Assembly: GCA_958510875.1 (NCBI GenBank)
Contig: OY294068.1
Location: 16,407,282-16,471,281 of the forward strand
Direction of reading: 5' to 3'
DNA length: 64,000 bases
Source of the DNA: Endomychus coccineus
Lineage: Eukaryota; Arthropoda; Insecta; Coleoptera; Endomychidae
Shown piece by piece: positions 1 to 11,627 of this stretch (its first letter is position 1; each line of letters opens with the position of its first letter). A program made the translations under genes and the position numbers. The notes beneath the pieces are model-generated. The model ran no database searches. It was not told the DNA's origin and saw nothing but the letters and a program-made list of their open reading frames with translations.

Positions 1-463
1 TGTGTAGAATCAATTGAAAGTATGAATATCATTTTTTTCGCACAATAAATATATTTGACATTAAAGGTGCAAACTGTACTACTCATATCTTGTAATGATT
101 CCTTCGGATTAAGTCTTCTTACATATATTCCCTATCCTCACTATAATACTATAAATGATTCTCGAGTTTCTAAACAATCCTCTTCGACGGTAAAACTATT
201 TGTTGTTTATATTTCTGTATGTAATATTTGAATACTAGTTTCCTTTACAATTAAATTAATTATTAAAGAATTAAAGTTGGAAATACTGGGTCTTCACGAG
301 GATCGATAGTATATACCTTGATTCTCTGATTATAATTTTTATATTAACAAACATAATGACCTGAAGCTTGAAATTATCATTTCTGACATTGGAGGCATAC
401 AAATTATACACGTTCGACTGCAACAATGTTTTCTTGTAAGAATAGTTAATTTTTATCACAAAC
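1..463. other. unassigned AT-rich sequence
   Basis: No coding region, repeat or element end is recognisable. The last few bases grade into the degenerate satellite monomers that follow. Confidence 0.5.
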
Positions 464-605
464 CGACCTGGCTTCTTGACACTTTCATCATGAAACCGAT
501 ATACGATTTTTTGTATGTATAATCAATAACGATACCAATCTGGCTTATTGTACCTTTCAGCACAAGCTGTTTTCTAACACCAAGAGTGTTCTTTATAAAT
601 ACGAA
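464..605. repeat. degenerate satellite monomers at the array edge
   Basis: Two diverged monomers precede the main array. The landmark ctggctt occurs at 469 and 540, and a variant (ctgcctc) at about 606, so the spacing is about 71 and 66 bp, half the 142 bp period of the main array. Both monomers share the ctggctt...ctttca(t/g)ca core with the array. Diverged single monomers at the edge of a homogeneous dimeric array are the expected remains of the ancestral unit. Confidence 0.65.
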
Positions 606-3600
606 CCTGCCTCCTCGTTTCCTTCAGCATGAAATCAATTTTCATAATAATAAAGGTAGCAATAATAACCCTTCGACGGCACCGAAGAGATTTTCCTTTT
701 GTACGAAGTTTTGCCATATAGTTATGAATTTTCTGTATCAATACCAAGCTGGCTTCTCGTTTCCTTCAGCATGAAATCAATTTTTGTAATAATAAGGGTA
801 GCAATAATAACCCTTCGACGGCACCGAAGAGATTTTCCTTTTGTACGAAGTTTTGCCATATAGTTATGAATTTTCTGTATCAATACCAAGCTGGCTTCTC
901 GTTTCCTTCAGCATGAAATCAATTTTTATAATAATAAGGGTAGCAATAATAACCCTTCGACGGCACCGAAGAGATTTTCCTTTTGTACGAAGTTTTGCCA
1001 TATAGTTATGAATTTTCTGTATCAATACCAAGCTGGCTTCTCGTTTCCTTCAGCATGAAATCAATTTTTATAATAATAAGGGTAGTAATAATAACCCTTC
1101 GACGGCACCGAAGAGATTTTCCTTTCGTACGAAGTTTTGCCATATAGTTATGAATTTTCTGTATCAATACCAAGCTGGCTTCTCGTTTCCTTCAGCATGA
1201 AATCAATTTTTGTAATAATAAGGGTAGCAATAATAACCCTTCGACGGCACCGAAGAGATTTTCCTTTTGTACGAAGTTTTGCCATATAGTTATGAATTTT
1301 CTGTATCAATACCAAGCTGGCTTCTCGTTTCCTTCAGCATGAAATCAATTTTTATAATAATAAGGGTAGTAATAATAACCCTTCGACGGCACCGAAGAGA
1401 TTTTCCTTCTGTACGAAGTTTTGCCATATAGTTATGAATTTTCTGTATCAATACCAAGCTGGCTTCTCGTTTCCTTCAGCATGAAATCAATTTTTATAAT
1501 AATAAGGGTAGTAATAATAACCCTTCGACGGCACCGAAGAGATTTTCCTTTTGTACGAAGTTTTGCCATATAGTTATGAATTTTCTGTATCAATACCAAG
1601 CTGGCTTCTCGTTTCCTTCAGCATGAAATCAATTTTTATAATAATAAGGGTAGTAATAATAACCCTTCGACGGCACCGAAGAGATTTTCCTTTTGTACGA
1701 AGTTTTGCCATATAGTTATGAATTTTCTGTATCAATACCAAGCTGGCTTCTCGTTTCCTTCAGCATGAAATCAATTTTTATAATAATAAGGGTAGTAATA
1801 ATAACCCTTCGACGGCACCGAAGAGATTTTCCTTCTGCACGAAGTTTTGCCATATAGTTATGAATTTTCTGTATCAATACCAAGCTGGCTTCTCGTTTCC
1901 TTCAGCATGAAATCAATTTTTGTAATAATGAGGGTAGCAATAATAACCCTTCGACGGCACCGAAGAGATTTTCCTTTTGTACAAAGTTTTGCCATATAGT
2001 TATGAATTTTCTGTATCAATACCAAGCTGGCTTCTCGTTTCCTTCAGCATGAAATCAATTTTTGTAATAATAAGGGTAGCAATAATAACCCTTCGACGGC
2101 ACCGAAGAGATTTTCCTTTTGTACGAAGTTTTGCCATATAGTTATGAATTTTCTGTATCAATACCAAGCTGGCTTCTCGTTTCCTTCAGCATGAAATCAA
2201 TTTTTATAATAATAAGGGTAGTAATAATAACCCTTCGACGGCACCGAAGAGATTTTCCTTCTGTACGAAGTTTTGCCATATAGTTATGAATTTTCTGTAT
2301 CAATACCAAGCTGGCTTCTCGTTTCCTTCAGCATGAAATCAATTTTTATAATAATAAGGGTAGTAATAATAACCCTTCGACGGCACCGAAGAGATTTTCC
2401 TTCTGTACGAAGTTTTGCCATATAGTTATGAATTTTCTGTATCAATACCAAGCTGGCTTCTCGTTTCCTTCAGCATGAAATCAATTTTTATAATAATAAG
2501 GGTAGTAATAATAACCCTTCGACGGCACCGAAGAGATTTTCCTTCTGTACGAAGTTTTGCCATATAATTATGAATTTTCTGTATCAATACCAAGCTGGCT
2601 CCACGTTTCCTTCAGCATGAAATCAATTTTTATAATAATAAGGGTAGCAATAATAACCCTTCGACGGCACCGAAGAGATTTTCCTTTTGTACGAAGTTTT
2701 GCCATATAGTTATGAATTTTCTGTATCAATACCAAGCTGGCTTCTCGTTTCCTTCAGCATGAAATCAATTTTTATAATAATAAGGGTAGTAATAATAACC
2801 CTTCGACGGCACCGAAGAGATTTTCCTTTTGTACGAAGTTTTGCCATATAGTTATGAATTTTCTGTATCAATACCAAGCTGGCTTCTCGTTTCCTTCAGC
2901 ATGAAATCAATTTTTGTAATAATGAGGGTAGCAATAATAACCCTTCGACGGCACCGAAGAGATTTTCCTTTTGTACAAAGTTTTGCCATATAGTTATGAA
3001 TTTTCTGTATCAATACCAAGCTGGCTTCTCGTTTCCTTCAGCATGAAATCAATTTTTGTAATAATAAGGGTAGCAATAATAACCCTTCGACGGCACCGAA
3101 GAGATTTTCCTTTTGTACGAAGTTTTGCCATATAGTTATGAATTTTCTGTATCAATACCAAGCTGGCTTCTCGTTTCCTTCAGCATGAAATCAATTTTTA
3201 TAATAATAAGGGTAGTAATAATAACCCTTCGACGGCACCGAAGAGATTTTCCTTCTGTACGAAGTTTTGCCATATAGTTATGAATTTTCTGTATCAATAC
3301 CAAGCTGGCTTCTTGTTTCCTTCAGCATGAAATCAATTTTTATAATAATAAGGGTAGTAATAATAACCCTTCGACGGCACCGAAGAGATTTTCCTTCTGT
3401 ACGAAGTTTTGCCATATAGTTATGAATTTTCTGTATCAATACCAAGCTGGCTTCTCGTTTCCTTCAGCATGAAATCAATTTTTATAATAATAAGGGTAGT
3501 AATAATAACCCTTCGACGGCACCGAAGAGATTTTCCTTTTGTACGAAGTTTTGCCATATAGTTATGAATTTTCTGTATCAATACCAAGCTGGCTTCTCGT

Positions 3601-4891
3601 TTCCTTCAGCATGAAATCAATTTTTATAATAATAAGGGTAGTAATAATAACCCTTCGACGGCACCGAAGAGATTTTCCTTTTGTACGAAGTTTTGCCATA
3701 TAGTTATGAATTTTCTGTATCAATACCAAGCTGGCTTCTCGTTTCCTTCAGCATGAAATCAATTTTTATAATAATAAGGGTAGTAATAATAACCCTTCGA
3801 CGGCACCGAAGAGATTTTCCTTTTGTACGAAGTTTTGCCATATAGTTATGAATTTTCTGTATCAATACCAAGCTGGCTTCTCGTTTCCTTCAGCATGAAA
3901 TCAATTTTTGTAATAATAAGGGTAGCAATAATAACCCTTCGACGGCATCGAAGAGATTTTCCTTTTGTACAAAGTTTTGCCATATAGTTATGAATTTTCT
4001 GTATCAATACCAAGCTGGCTTCTCGTTTCCTTCAGCATGAAATCAATTTTTATAATAATAAGGGTAGTAATAATAACCCTTCGACGGCACCGAAGAGATT
4101 TTCCTTTTGTACGAAGTTTTGCCATATAGTTATGAATTTTCTGTATCAATACCAAGCTGGCTCCACGTTTCCTTCAGCATGAAATCAATTTTTATAATAA
4201 TAAGGGTAGCAATAATAACCCTTCGACGGCACCGAAGAGATTTTCCTTTTGTACGAAGTTTTGCCATATAGTTATGAATTTTCTGTATCAATACCAAGCT
4301 GGCTTCTCGTTTCCTTCAGCATGAAATCAATTTTTATAATAATAAGGGTAGTAATAATAACCCTTCGACGGCACCGAAGAGATTTTCCTTTTGTACGAAG
4401 TTTTGCCATATAGTTATGAATTTTCTGTATCAATACCAAGCTGGCTTCTCGTTTCCTTCAGCATGAAATCAATTTTTGTAATAATAAGGGTAGCAATAAT
4501 AACCCTTCGACGGCACCGAAGAGATTTTCCTTTTGTACAAAGTTTTGCCATATAGTTATGAATTCTCTGTATCAATACCAAGCTGGCTTCTCGTTTCCTT
4601 CAGCATGAAATCAATTTTTATAATAATAAGGGTAGTAATAATAACCCTTCGACGGCACCGAAGAGATTTTCCTTTTGTACGAAGTTTTGCCATATAGTTA
4701 TGAATTTTCTGTATCAATACCAAGCTGGCTCCACGTATCCTTCAGCATGAAATCAATTTTTATAATAATAAGGGTAGCAATAATAACCCTTCGACGGCAC
4801 CGAAGAGATTTTCCTTTTGTACCAAGTTTTGCCATATATTTATGAATTTTCTGTATCAGTACCAAGCTGGCTTCCCGTTTTCTTCAGAATG
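606..4891. repeat. 142 bp satellite array, about 30 units, dimeric with higher-order variants
   Basis: The landmark gcatgaaatc recurs 30 times from 628 to 4745. The spacing is 142 bp (first interval 141), and a partial unit runs to about 4891. Each unit is an internal dimer: tttccttcagcatgaaat in one half aligns with tttccttttgtacgaagt about 74 bp later. Each unit also carries two adjacent dyads, AAGGGT...ACCCTT around a 10-base loop and CTTCG...CGAAG around a 7-base loop. The commonest C/T variant falls in the first loop, not the stem. Variants (tgt/tat, gca/gta, tttgtac/ttctgtac, gtacaaag, ccacg) recur in blocks, so the array has local higher-order structure. ORFs read inside it are by-products of the repeat. 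Confidence 0.97.
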
Positions 4892-5709
4892 ACTTTCCTT
4901 CTATACATAGTTTTCCTATTTATAGATAGACTATCATTAATTATTTTAGTAGGTATTTATATAAATATGTTGTTTAACTCCCTTTGGCATAAAAGAATGA
5001 TTTCAAATTGTCTAAGAGTAGAGGAAAACTTTGAAGAATACACTCTAATTGTATCAATTTTTCTCATTATTAAATTTCGACGCCTATGGTCGTTCGGCTG
5101 TTTCCGGAGATTTGGCTGCTAAAATTTGGCTGCCAAGTTCACACCGGTGGTTCCTTTACAGTCGGGTCGACATCGCTTCATGAGAAATTTCTTTTTTACT
5201 CTAAGTCGATACTAACGCTTCCCTACACCTTTCCTTAAAATGGCGTCATGTTCAGTTTTGTATATGCCAACTTCTGCCGATGAAGAGGACCTTCACTTGT
5301 ATCGACATAAGCACTGATTATTCATCAAGATCTAAATTCTGTGATTATCGAGCATGAGCATCATGCACAGGTTTCAACATTAAATTCATAATAAACATTG
5401 CTGGCATAAACTTTTTAAACAGTAATGATGTTGAAGCTGCTTCAGACTTTAATAAACAATTCAAAACTTAAAACTAAATTAATAAACTATGAAAGAGTTC
5501 ACACTATGATATTATTACACTTTTGTTAGTTCAAGCTTCTTTATTAATTCCAATTCAACTATCACAATACTTTCAGAATACACAAGTCCAAATATCTCTT
5601 CCCCTAAACTTCTTTTATTCAAACTCTTGACGTCAACCCCTCCCCTCCATTGAACTCCCCATTGTTCTATGACATTGCCATGACTTTTTAGATCATTCGG
5701 GATCACTGA
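4892..5709. other. unassigned sequence after the satellite
   Basis: Unique-looking AT-rich sequence. The ORF that leaves the array ends at 5122 and begins inside repeat units, so it is not a gene candidate. No element ends are visible. Confidence 0.5.
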
Positions 5710-5840
5710 GCCTCAAGCATGCCCTGAAGATGCCACCTGTAATGGTTGGCAAAACGTCGGCATCAAGTCGAGCTATTGTGACGTGGAATCCATCCGGAAG
5801 CCAAGATTTCTCATTGTAAGCCATGCGATTGCTGAAGGAT
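5710..5840 (+). mobile_element. PLE-type terminal scrap, class alpha
   Basis: This is one of four dispersed copies of a ~130 bp segment (others at 47.2-47.45, 59.25 and 62.33 kb). Shared landmarks are gccctgaagatgcc, taatggttggc, cgtcggcatcaag and ggaatccatccggaagcc. The segment includes the hammerhead-like motif listed separately. No coding sequence is attached, so the link to Penelope-like elements rests on the ribozyme architecture known for that group. Confidence 0.6.
5719..5763 (+). ncRNA. hammerhead-like ribozyme relic, class alpha copy 1
   Basis: The core CTGAAGA is at 5724-5730. Stem II GCC/GGC is at 5732-5734 and 5748-5750. The second core strand reads AAAA at 5751-5754 where GAAA is required, so the essential G is lost. 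Stem III would be the self-complementary ACGT at 5754-5757. Stem I ATGCC/GGCAT (5719-5723 with 5759-5763) has five pairs, the best of the alpha copies. Probably inactive because of the G change. Confidence 0.55.
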
Positions 5841-7369
5841 CGATCATTTTCTAAATCACACTGATAATGAAAATTTTAATATAGAAAACAGAAATTATAC
5901 TTATAACAAAATAACTTTTCCTCAAGTAGTTATTTGTATTTACTCCAACTTTGTGAGAAAAGTAAATGAATTAGGTTATAACTATTATCTAATGTGTTGT
6001 TCTAGAAATATCTCACATCTTATTGCCACTATTCCTGTTTCCATTTAGACATTCTGAGCATTTGGAGATGTTTTTTTTAATCATTGTATTCATATTCCAG
6101 ACAATTTAGGAACGCGTTGTGTAATAAAAAAATATTACCAAGGTTCGTTATTTTATCAATATAGCTTTCCATCGTATCAGACCTCAGGGATAGTGACTAT
6201 ACAAAATCGGCTAGTATTTATTAATTATTAACTTGTGGAAACATGGGTACATAGAACACGATTACCAGACGCATAATGATTGAAGTGGAATAAAATATTA
6301 TAGAAACCATTACATTTACGTTTATGAATTCAAAAAACATAATGATTTCAAACGATTTAAAATGCATGAATTGATCAAGACATCAATATTACCGCATTTA
6401 GGGATGACTGGATACCAGTGTGAGTTTGAATTATATTGACAATGTGCAGAGTACGCTGCCGTTCAAGCCGATCCATCTTCTAATCGAGTCGTAATTGATT
6501 CTGAATGGGGTATTCAATTTAAGTGGGATTTATCATCGTGGGAAAGCTAATATGTCATTAAAATCTAATCTGTCACCGTAATCAATCAGTTATGATATTA
6601 CCTATAGGTAGTATACGAAATTCCAATTTCCGTAAATTACCGATTTATTTGAATTTAATTTCAAGACTGATGAAATGGAAATATTTTCATTATATTCTGT
6701 TCATTTAGTTTGACGAACATTTATGGAAGTAGCCATGTTGATACAAACTGCTCGACAAAAGTTGGGAAACCTTATACTGTCATCAATTATTCTCATGAAA
6801 TGGATTTGCATTTGGTCTTGAATGAAAAGTGACCAGTTTTTTCTATAGTCAATATAAGATGATGCTTTGAACATCTCAGTTCAACAGTGTCATAGCTAAA
6901 TGATCTATGATGAAGAATAAATATTAAGTTACTTAAAACTTTAACATGGTATTGGTATTACAGGAGCAACAAAAAGTTACCCTTGAATAAATTCGAAAGG
7001 CTTCCACACATGATGTCCATTTCTGGGGTTATACTTTTTTGCTATTATATCCTCTATGAACTGTGTGGCATCGGGGTGCATCACGAATTCAAATCCAAAA
7101 AATATGTATTCGGTAAGTCCCAGTTTTGAATTTCAAATAATTTCAAATTGTTTGTCAGCCAACAGTGTTTCATTGTTTACCTCAGTTCCATTTCAATTAG
7201 AACAATGGCATAGTTTTTAACAAGGATAATGAGACCGTAACCACAGACAATCTGGCAGATACCGAGATTAACAATGCGATAAAATCGGTGCATTGACTCA
7301 GTCAGAATTTTGGAATTCAGATTCCGTGAAAGTGAGTATACAATGATCCTGGATTCTTGGGTTGAGATG
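5841..7369. other. unassigned AT-rich sequence
   Basis: I recognise no gene, repeat or element in this 1.5 kb stretch. It ends where the R1-like reverse transcriptase relic becomes readable. Confidence 0.45.
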
Positions 7370-8860
7370 GACAATGCAAAGTTGCCTTGGTACAAGGAAA
7401 ATACAACCCTTCGGTCAGAGATCGAATGCAAGAGGTTCTGAACCTGACAAACACATGGATAGACTCGAAGGGATTTAACAGCAATCCCCACAAAGCCACC
7501 ATAGTGACATTCACTCGAAAAAGCAAATTTGGGGTCTGGGGCCTCTTAAGCTTCGAGGAGAAACCCTCCAAGTAAAGGGGAGGTCAAATATCCCGGGGTA
7601 ATACTAGACTCGAAACTGAACTGATACCAACATATGAGAAAGGTAACCAAAAGAGCGGAGACCTCACTATTTCTGGCCAGACGCTCCGTCGGGAAAAAAT
7701 GGGGGCCGAAACCAGCTGTATTGGTTGCAATGGTGATGGTGAAACCTGCAATAACATATGCCTCTTTGATATGGTGGACTAAGACATATCAAAGAGGGAC
7801 CTTGGCAAGACTCATCAAGATACAAAGACTTGCATGTTTTGGGATCACAGGATCTATGAAATCTACGCCCACCGCAGCAATGGAGATACTACTGGAATTG
7901 CTTCCCCTCCTCTTGTTGGTCCAGGGACAGGCAAGGCTTGGTGCCTTCAGAACACAAAACTCACTGAATGATGTTCACATTGGGCCAGGACACATGAGTA
8001 TAGTAATAATCGTGGGCAAGGACGTGTTAGGCATGACAACAGATCACATTCCAAAACGATACTTTTTCGACAATATATTCAAGGTATCAATACCAGATAG
8101 AACTGAATGGGAAAACACAACCTGGGCATCATTTTACAAGGAAAGATCTGATGCACAGACGGGTCTAAGTCTGAAAAAGTTGCAGGTGCAGGTGCAGGAT
8201 TATACTAAAAAAAAACCTGCTTCAGCTATTCATCGAACAAACACACTACCGTTTTTCAAGCAGAGATATGTGCAATCCTTCAATGCGCGAATGAAAACAA
8301 TCGGATAGCCGTTGGAGATGAGCAGATCTATATATCGACAGATAGTTTGGCAACACTTAAGGTAATGATAAGTCAGGAAGTGACATCCCGACTGTTATGG
8401 GCATGCAAAGAGAAACTGGAAACAATAGGAGAACGGAATCGCGTTGAGCTGATCTGGGTGCTGGGACGTCAGGGAACTGCGGGCAATGAAAAGCCGACGA
8501 ACTTGTAAGGAGTGAGTCGGTGAACGATCCAGATCAAGAACGTACAACACGAATATTTATAGAAACTGGATCCTGGAAGGCCACAAAGAATACTGGGAAA
8601 AATTCCAGGAAACAAACAGGGGAAAATACAGAAAAAAGGAACGTTAGACGTTAGATATTGAACAGGTAAAAAATAAAAGTCTTAAAAGGGCTCACGACTG
8701 GCCATGGGCCAGTGAAGGCACAGCTCAACAAGATGGGACTGTACAATGATGACCTGACATACAAACTTTGGGGTAAGGATCTAGAAACAGTGACATATAG
8801 TCTATGTAAATGCGAGGCACTGAACCTCAAAAGACAGTCAATTTTTCGGAATTCTACCGG
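7370..8860 (+). pseudogene. R1-like non-LTR retrotransposon ORF2 relic (RT thumb, RNase H, C-terminus)
   Basis: The relic starts just after where the YADD motif would be. The peptide VQGKYNPSVRDRMQEVLN, then GVILDSKLN near 7600 and the thumb/connection region (PAITYASLIWWTKTYQRG, then RLIKIQRLACFGITG) are typical of R1/I-group elements. An RNase H domain follows at about 8274-8510 (IYISTDSLATLK, then LIWVLGRQGTAGNEK). A one-base frameshift falls inside the final NEKADEL motif, and His of the usual PGHSG is Arg. The C-terminal region near 8676-8850 reads TTGHGPVKAQLNKMGLYND followed by a worn Cys/His motif (CKCEAL). Stops and frameshifts make it non-functional. The longest open piece is 7634-8308. 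No 5' end or endonuclease is present. Confidence 0.8.
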
Positions 8861-9358
8861 TGAACCAGAATTATGCAATAATTTTATAATATTAGTAATA
8901 AAGTTAATTAGAATCATAGTCGGCTCTTATTATCATCATTATCTTTCAATTGTTGTTTATAAAATATGTCATTGTTGTTAAGTACTTGATTGAATCAAAC
9001 TCCAACGTGACATAGTTCTTCAAAGTAAGTAGATAAATAAATATTAGTGAATATGAATAACAAATTCTTTAACAAAAGTCTTATGGAGTTTCATAGATAG
9101 AGAGAGGGAAACAGAGATAGACCCATGTTTACACAGTGAATGACAAAAGGAAGTATTTTTCAGAAGATTAGTTCCAGTTAGAAAATACTTTCATTTTGTT
9201 GAAATAAAACTGATCCTACACTAAAGTTACTTGTTGTGAGATGGTTGTAAAAGTAACCAACTATGTACATCATTTCTTTCTTGATAAGAACAGCGCATTT
9301 TCTTGTGTACGTTGTTGTTTTCATCAGCATTTTCTTTCGATCTCATAAAACCTACAAG
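8861..9358. other. unassigned sequence
   Basis: AT-rich, with no recognised element. It ends at the target duplication of the following MITE. Confidence 0.45.
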
Positions 9359-9366
9359 CTCAAACA

Positions 9367-9695
9367 CAAGGGCGGATCCAGAAAGTCCAAGGGGGTCCAT
9401 TTACTCAGGTTGTACTTATGCAAATGCATTTTGTGAACCTCACAAGCAAAATTTAGTATAATTTACATATATTTTAAAGCATTTGATGACATAGATTAAC
9501 GTGAATTTTACAGAAATCGTGTATAAATCTGTGTGTGTATTCTGTCAGAGTGATGGAGTTTCTCACTTATTCTATTTCTTCCTAAAGTTGAATGACATAA
9601 ATGAAGCCTATGAAAAATCAGAATCAAAAATGATAACACAAGGGGGGGGTCATGGCCACCATGAACCTCTTCACCCCACCGTGGATCCGACTGTG
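9367..9695. mobile_element. 329 bp hAT-type MITE with 8 bp target duplication
   Basis: The element begins CAAGGGCGGATCC and ends GGATCCGACTGTG, so the reversed right end is CACAGTCGGATCC. It is flanked by identical 8-mers CTCAAACA at 9359-9366 and 9696-9703. Ends starting with CA and an 8 bp duplication are diagnostic of hAT transposons. There is no transposase, so it must be mobilised in trans. A G-run (9643-9650) lies near the right end. The perfect duplication suggests a fairly recent insertion. Confidence 0.85.
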
Positions 9696-9703
9696 CTCAA
9701 ACA

Positions 9704-10559
9704 TGCATCATTTTCATAAGATCCAGGTCGGCGCATTATGCGTTCGATAAGGGCTGGAACAGGAAATTTCGTACGATCTTGTGATTAAAATAGTTTGTTT
9801 TACCGGTTTAATTTAAGACTAATGTTGCCGGGTGAGTGCAAAGCTTACATCTGCGGTGCAACCATAAGCTTAATAGTCGAGTTACAGGTGTGGTGGGTTA
9901 AACGGCTTCAACTCGCTTTTGATTTATACAAGCTCTTAGGGAACAATTATGTCTTCCTCCCAGCCTCCTACATTCTGTCAGCGTTTATTCTCTTTAAAAG
10001 GATTCCTCTATATTTGCTCGGTCACCGCTAATTACTTGGGTAATCTCATAAATGCAATTATTAGTGAATAACGTTTCAGTTCCAACCTCTATCGCCGTTA
10101 TTACCAGGAATTATGAAACTTTTTCTTGACAGTAATCGCAATACATTAACGCCGTAATTACAATTACTCCCACCATTAATAATTCGAGCCAGAACGGCAC
10201 CCTACGATTTATGTTCATAGAACTGAATTTAACAATCATGTGTGTTATATTGTCTATTTACTTATTCGAAATTGCATGGTTGAGCAATTTATTGAGGACA
10301 TTCATTGTAGACATATTTTGTACAACATTACGTTTGGATTGATGTTCCCTGCAGTTATAGTTAGTGTGGGTACATCTTATGACTTTTACCCATGAGGACT
10401 TGAGGCATAGCTTCGCTGCTTTGGCAAAGGAATGCGATAGGCCAACATTTTGAATGAGGCTAACGAGTGTCCTTCAAACGTTGACCACTGTGGAGATCAA
10501 CATATAAGTGAAGACCCCATTCTCCTACATCAAAGACGCAATGCCTGAAAGTTTGATCG
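9704..10559. other. unassigned sequence
   Basis: Several short ORFs but nothing recognisable. The LINE A homology that follows may begin somewhat earlier than drawn. Confidence 0.4.
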
Positions 10560-11091
10560 TAACGTCATGAGTCAGAGGATATACTGCAACTGGTCATCCA
10601 TACGTTACGGTCGAGGCTACGACACAATCCCAGCAGATCCTCATAATCTACAAAGCACATATTCTGTCCTGGAGTACTCTTCACGTGTCCGGAATTTGGC
10701 TCCCAAACATACGCCGGAGTTCTTGGATTCTATCCCGGAGAGAGCTATTCATCTGTGTGAAGATGTCATACTTACTAATTCATTGACCTCACCCTTTTCT
10801 ATAGATATTTCCATGATCAGTGTTCGTCTGAAATTTCGTCTGTTGTTCCACCACGAGATTCCAGATAGGCGGACTAGACGTTCTCAAGCTAATCACCCCT
10901 TCCTAGTGAAGCTCGAGACCCGCCGGAGTTGTGGAGCCCTTTGCCGAGTGAGGTCACTATGCCTATAACCTCCAAATCTTCAAGAAAAATTTGAATGCCT
11001 ATCTCCTCTGTCAACATTCTACCACTGGCTCACACGATGTTCTATGAACATCATAGATTTTCCTCTCGTATAGCCGAAGTATAGAAAAAAA
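10560..11091 (+). pseudogene. LINE A: 3' end of a non-LTR retrotransposon RT ORF
   Basis: The C-terminal part of a non-LTR reverse transcriptase, including the thumb region (LAPKHTPEFLDSIPERAIHL) and the conserved tail: HPFLVKLETRR, then in another frame YNLQIFKKNLNAYLLCQHST at 10964-11045. Reading needs frame changes. The copy ends in an A-run at about 11084-11091, after ttttcctctcg, as does the minus-strand copy near 16340. The same family recurs at 16340-18420, 31870-32470 and, as fragments, at 20.7-22.7 and 60.5 kb. It is a 5'-truncated dead copy. The clade is probably Jockey/CR1-like, but I cannot fix it. Confidence 0.75.
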
Positions 11092-11378
11092 ATCAAGCTT
11101 CATTACGATTTCAACAAACGGAGACGGCTATTGTTACTTTTTGGATATCGCATCCTTCAGGGTGATTGAAAACTGTATGGACATTCGAAATGAAAATCTC
11201 ATTATTCATATGTTTGAAAAATTGTTGAATGGGTCTGATTTTTTGTTCTTTACACATATTCTTATTTCCAGTAAATGAAAATGAAGTTTTGCCAAAAATT
11301 ACATCACATAGCTATTCGATCGAAAGCTCTATCAAACTCAACATAATTGATGAATTATGTTTTTCTTCAATTTCAGGG

Positions 11379-11627
11379 TTATATCGAATATTGAATAACA
11401 TGAAACCTGAATGGTACTCTATGCGTCGAAATGAGGATGGTAAGCGTGATGCTGACAAAAAATTAGAAAATCGAGGAATGCTATTGATACGGAAATGGTC
11501 GAACATATGTCATGCTGTTGATATTGGTAACGAAGTGAAACGAAATTTCCGTACCGATTTGGAATGGTATGCTAGAGGAAATTTTATACGTGCCAAAGAA
11601 GACGAGGAAAATCTCTCACGAAAATAA
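11379..11627 (+). CDS. possible terminal coding exon, 83 residues, unknown product
   Basis: An 83-residue open stretch runs to a TAA at 11625-11627. It is preceded by a pyrimidine-rich tract ending in tttcag at 11373-11378, a good 3' splice site. The peptide is charged and low in Ile/Phe/Lys-only runs, unlike random AT-rich ORFs here (for example RRNEDGKRDADKKLENRG and RKWSNICHAVDIGNEVK). AATAAA overlaps the stop codon and could serve as a poly(A) signal. The reading frame stays open upstream to 11229, but that part is AT-rich and looks intronic. I recognise no family. The alternatives are a chance ORF or a piece of an unknown element. Confidence 0.3.
   Translation, partial: LYRILNNMKPEWYSMRRNEDGKRDADKKLENRGMLLIRKWSNICHAVDIGNEVKRNFRTDLEWYARGNFIRAKEDEENLSRK

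Noticed and set aside
606..4891. CRISPR-like array
   Set aside because: Units are 142 bp, contiguous, with no spacers; this is satellite DNA.
586..5122. ORFs in and leaving the satellite array (586-774, 4817-5122)
   Set aside because: They translate repeat units or start in them; no independent coding evidence.
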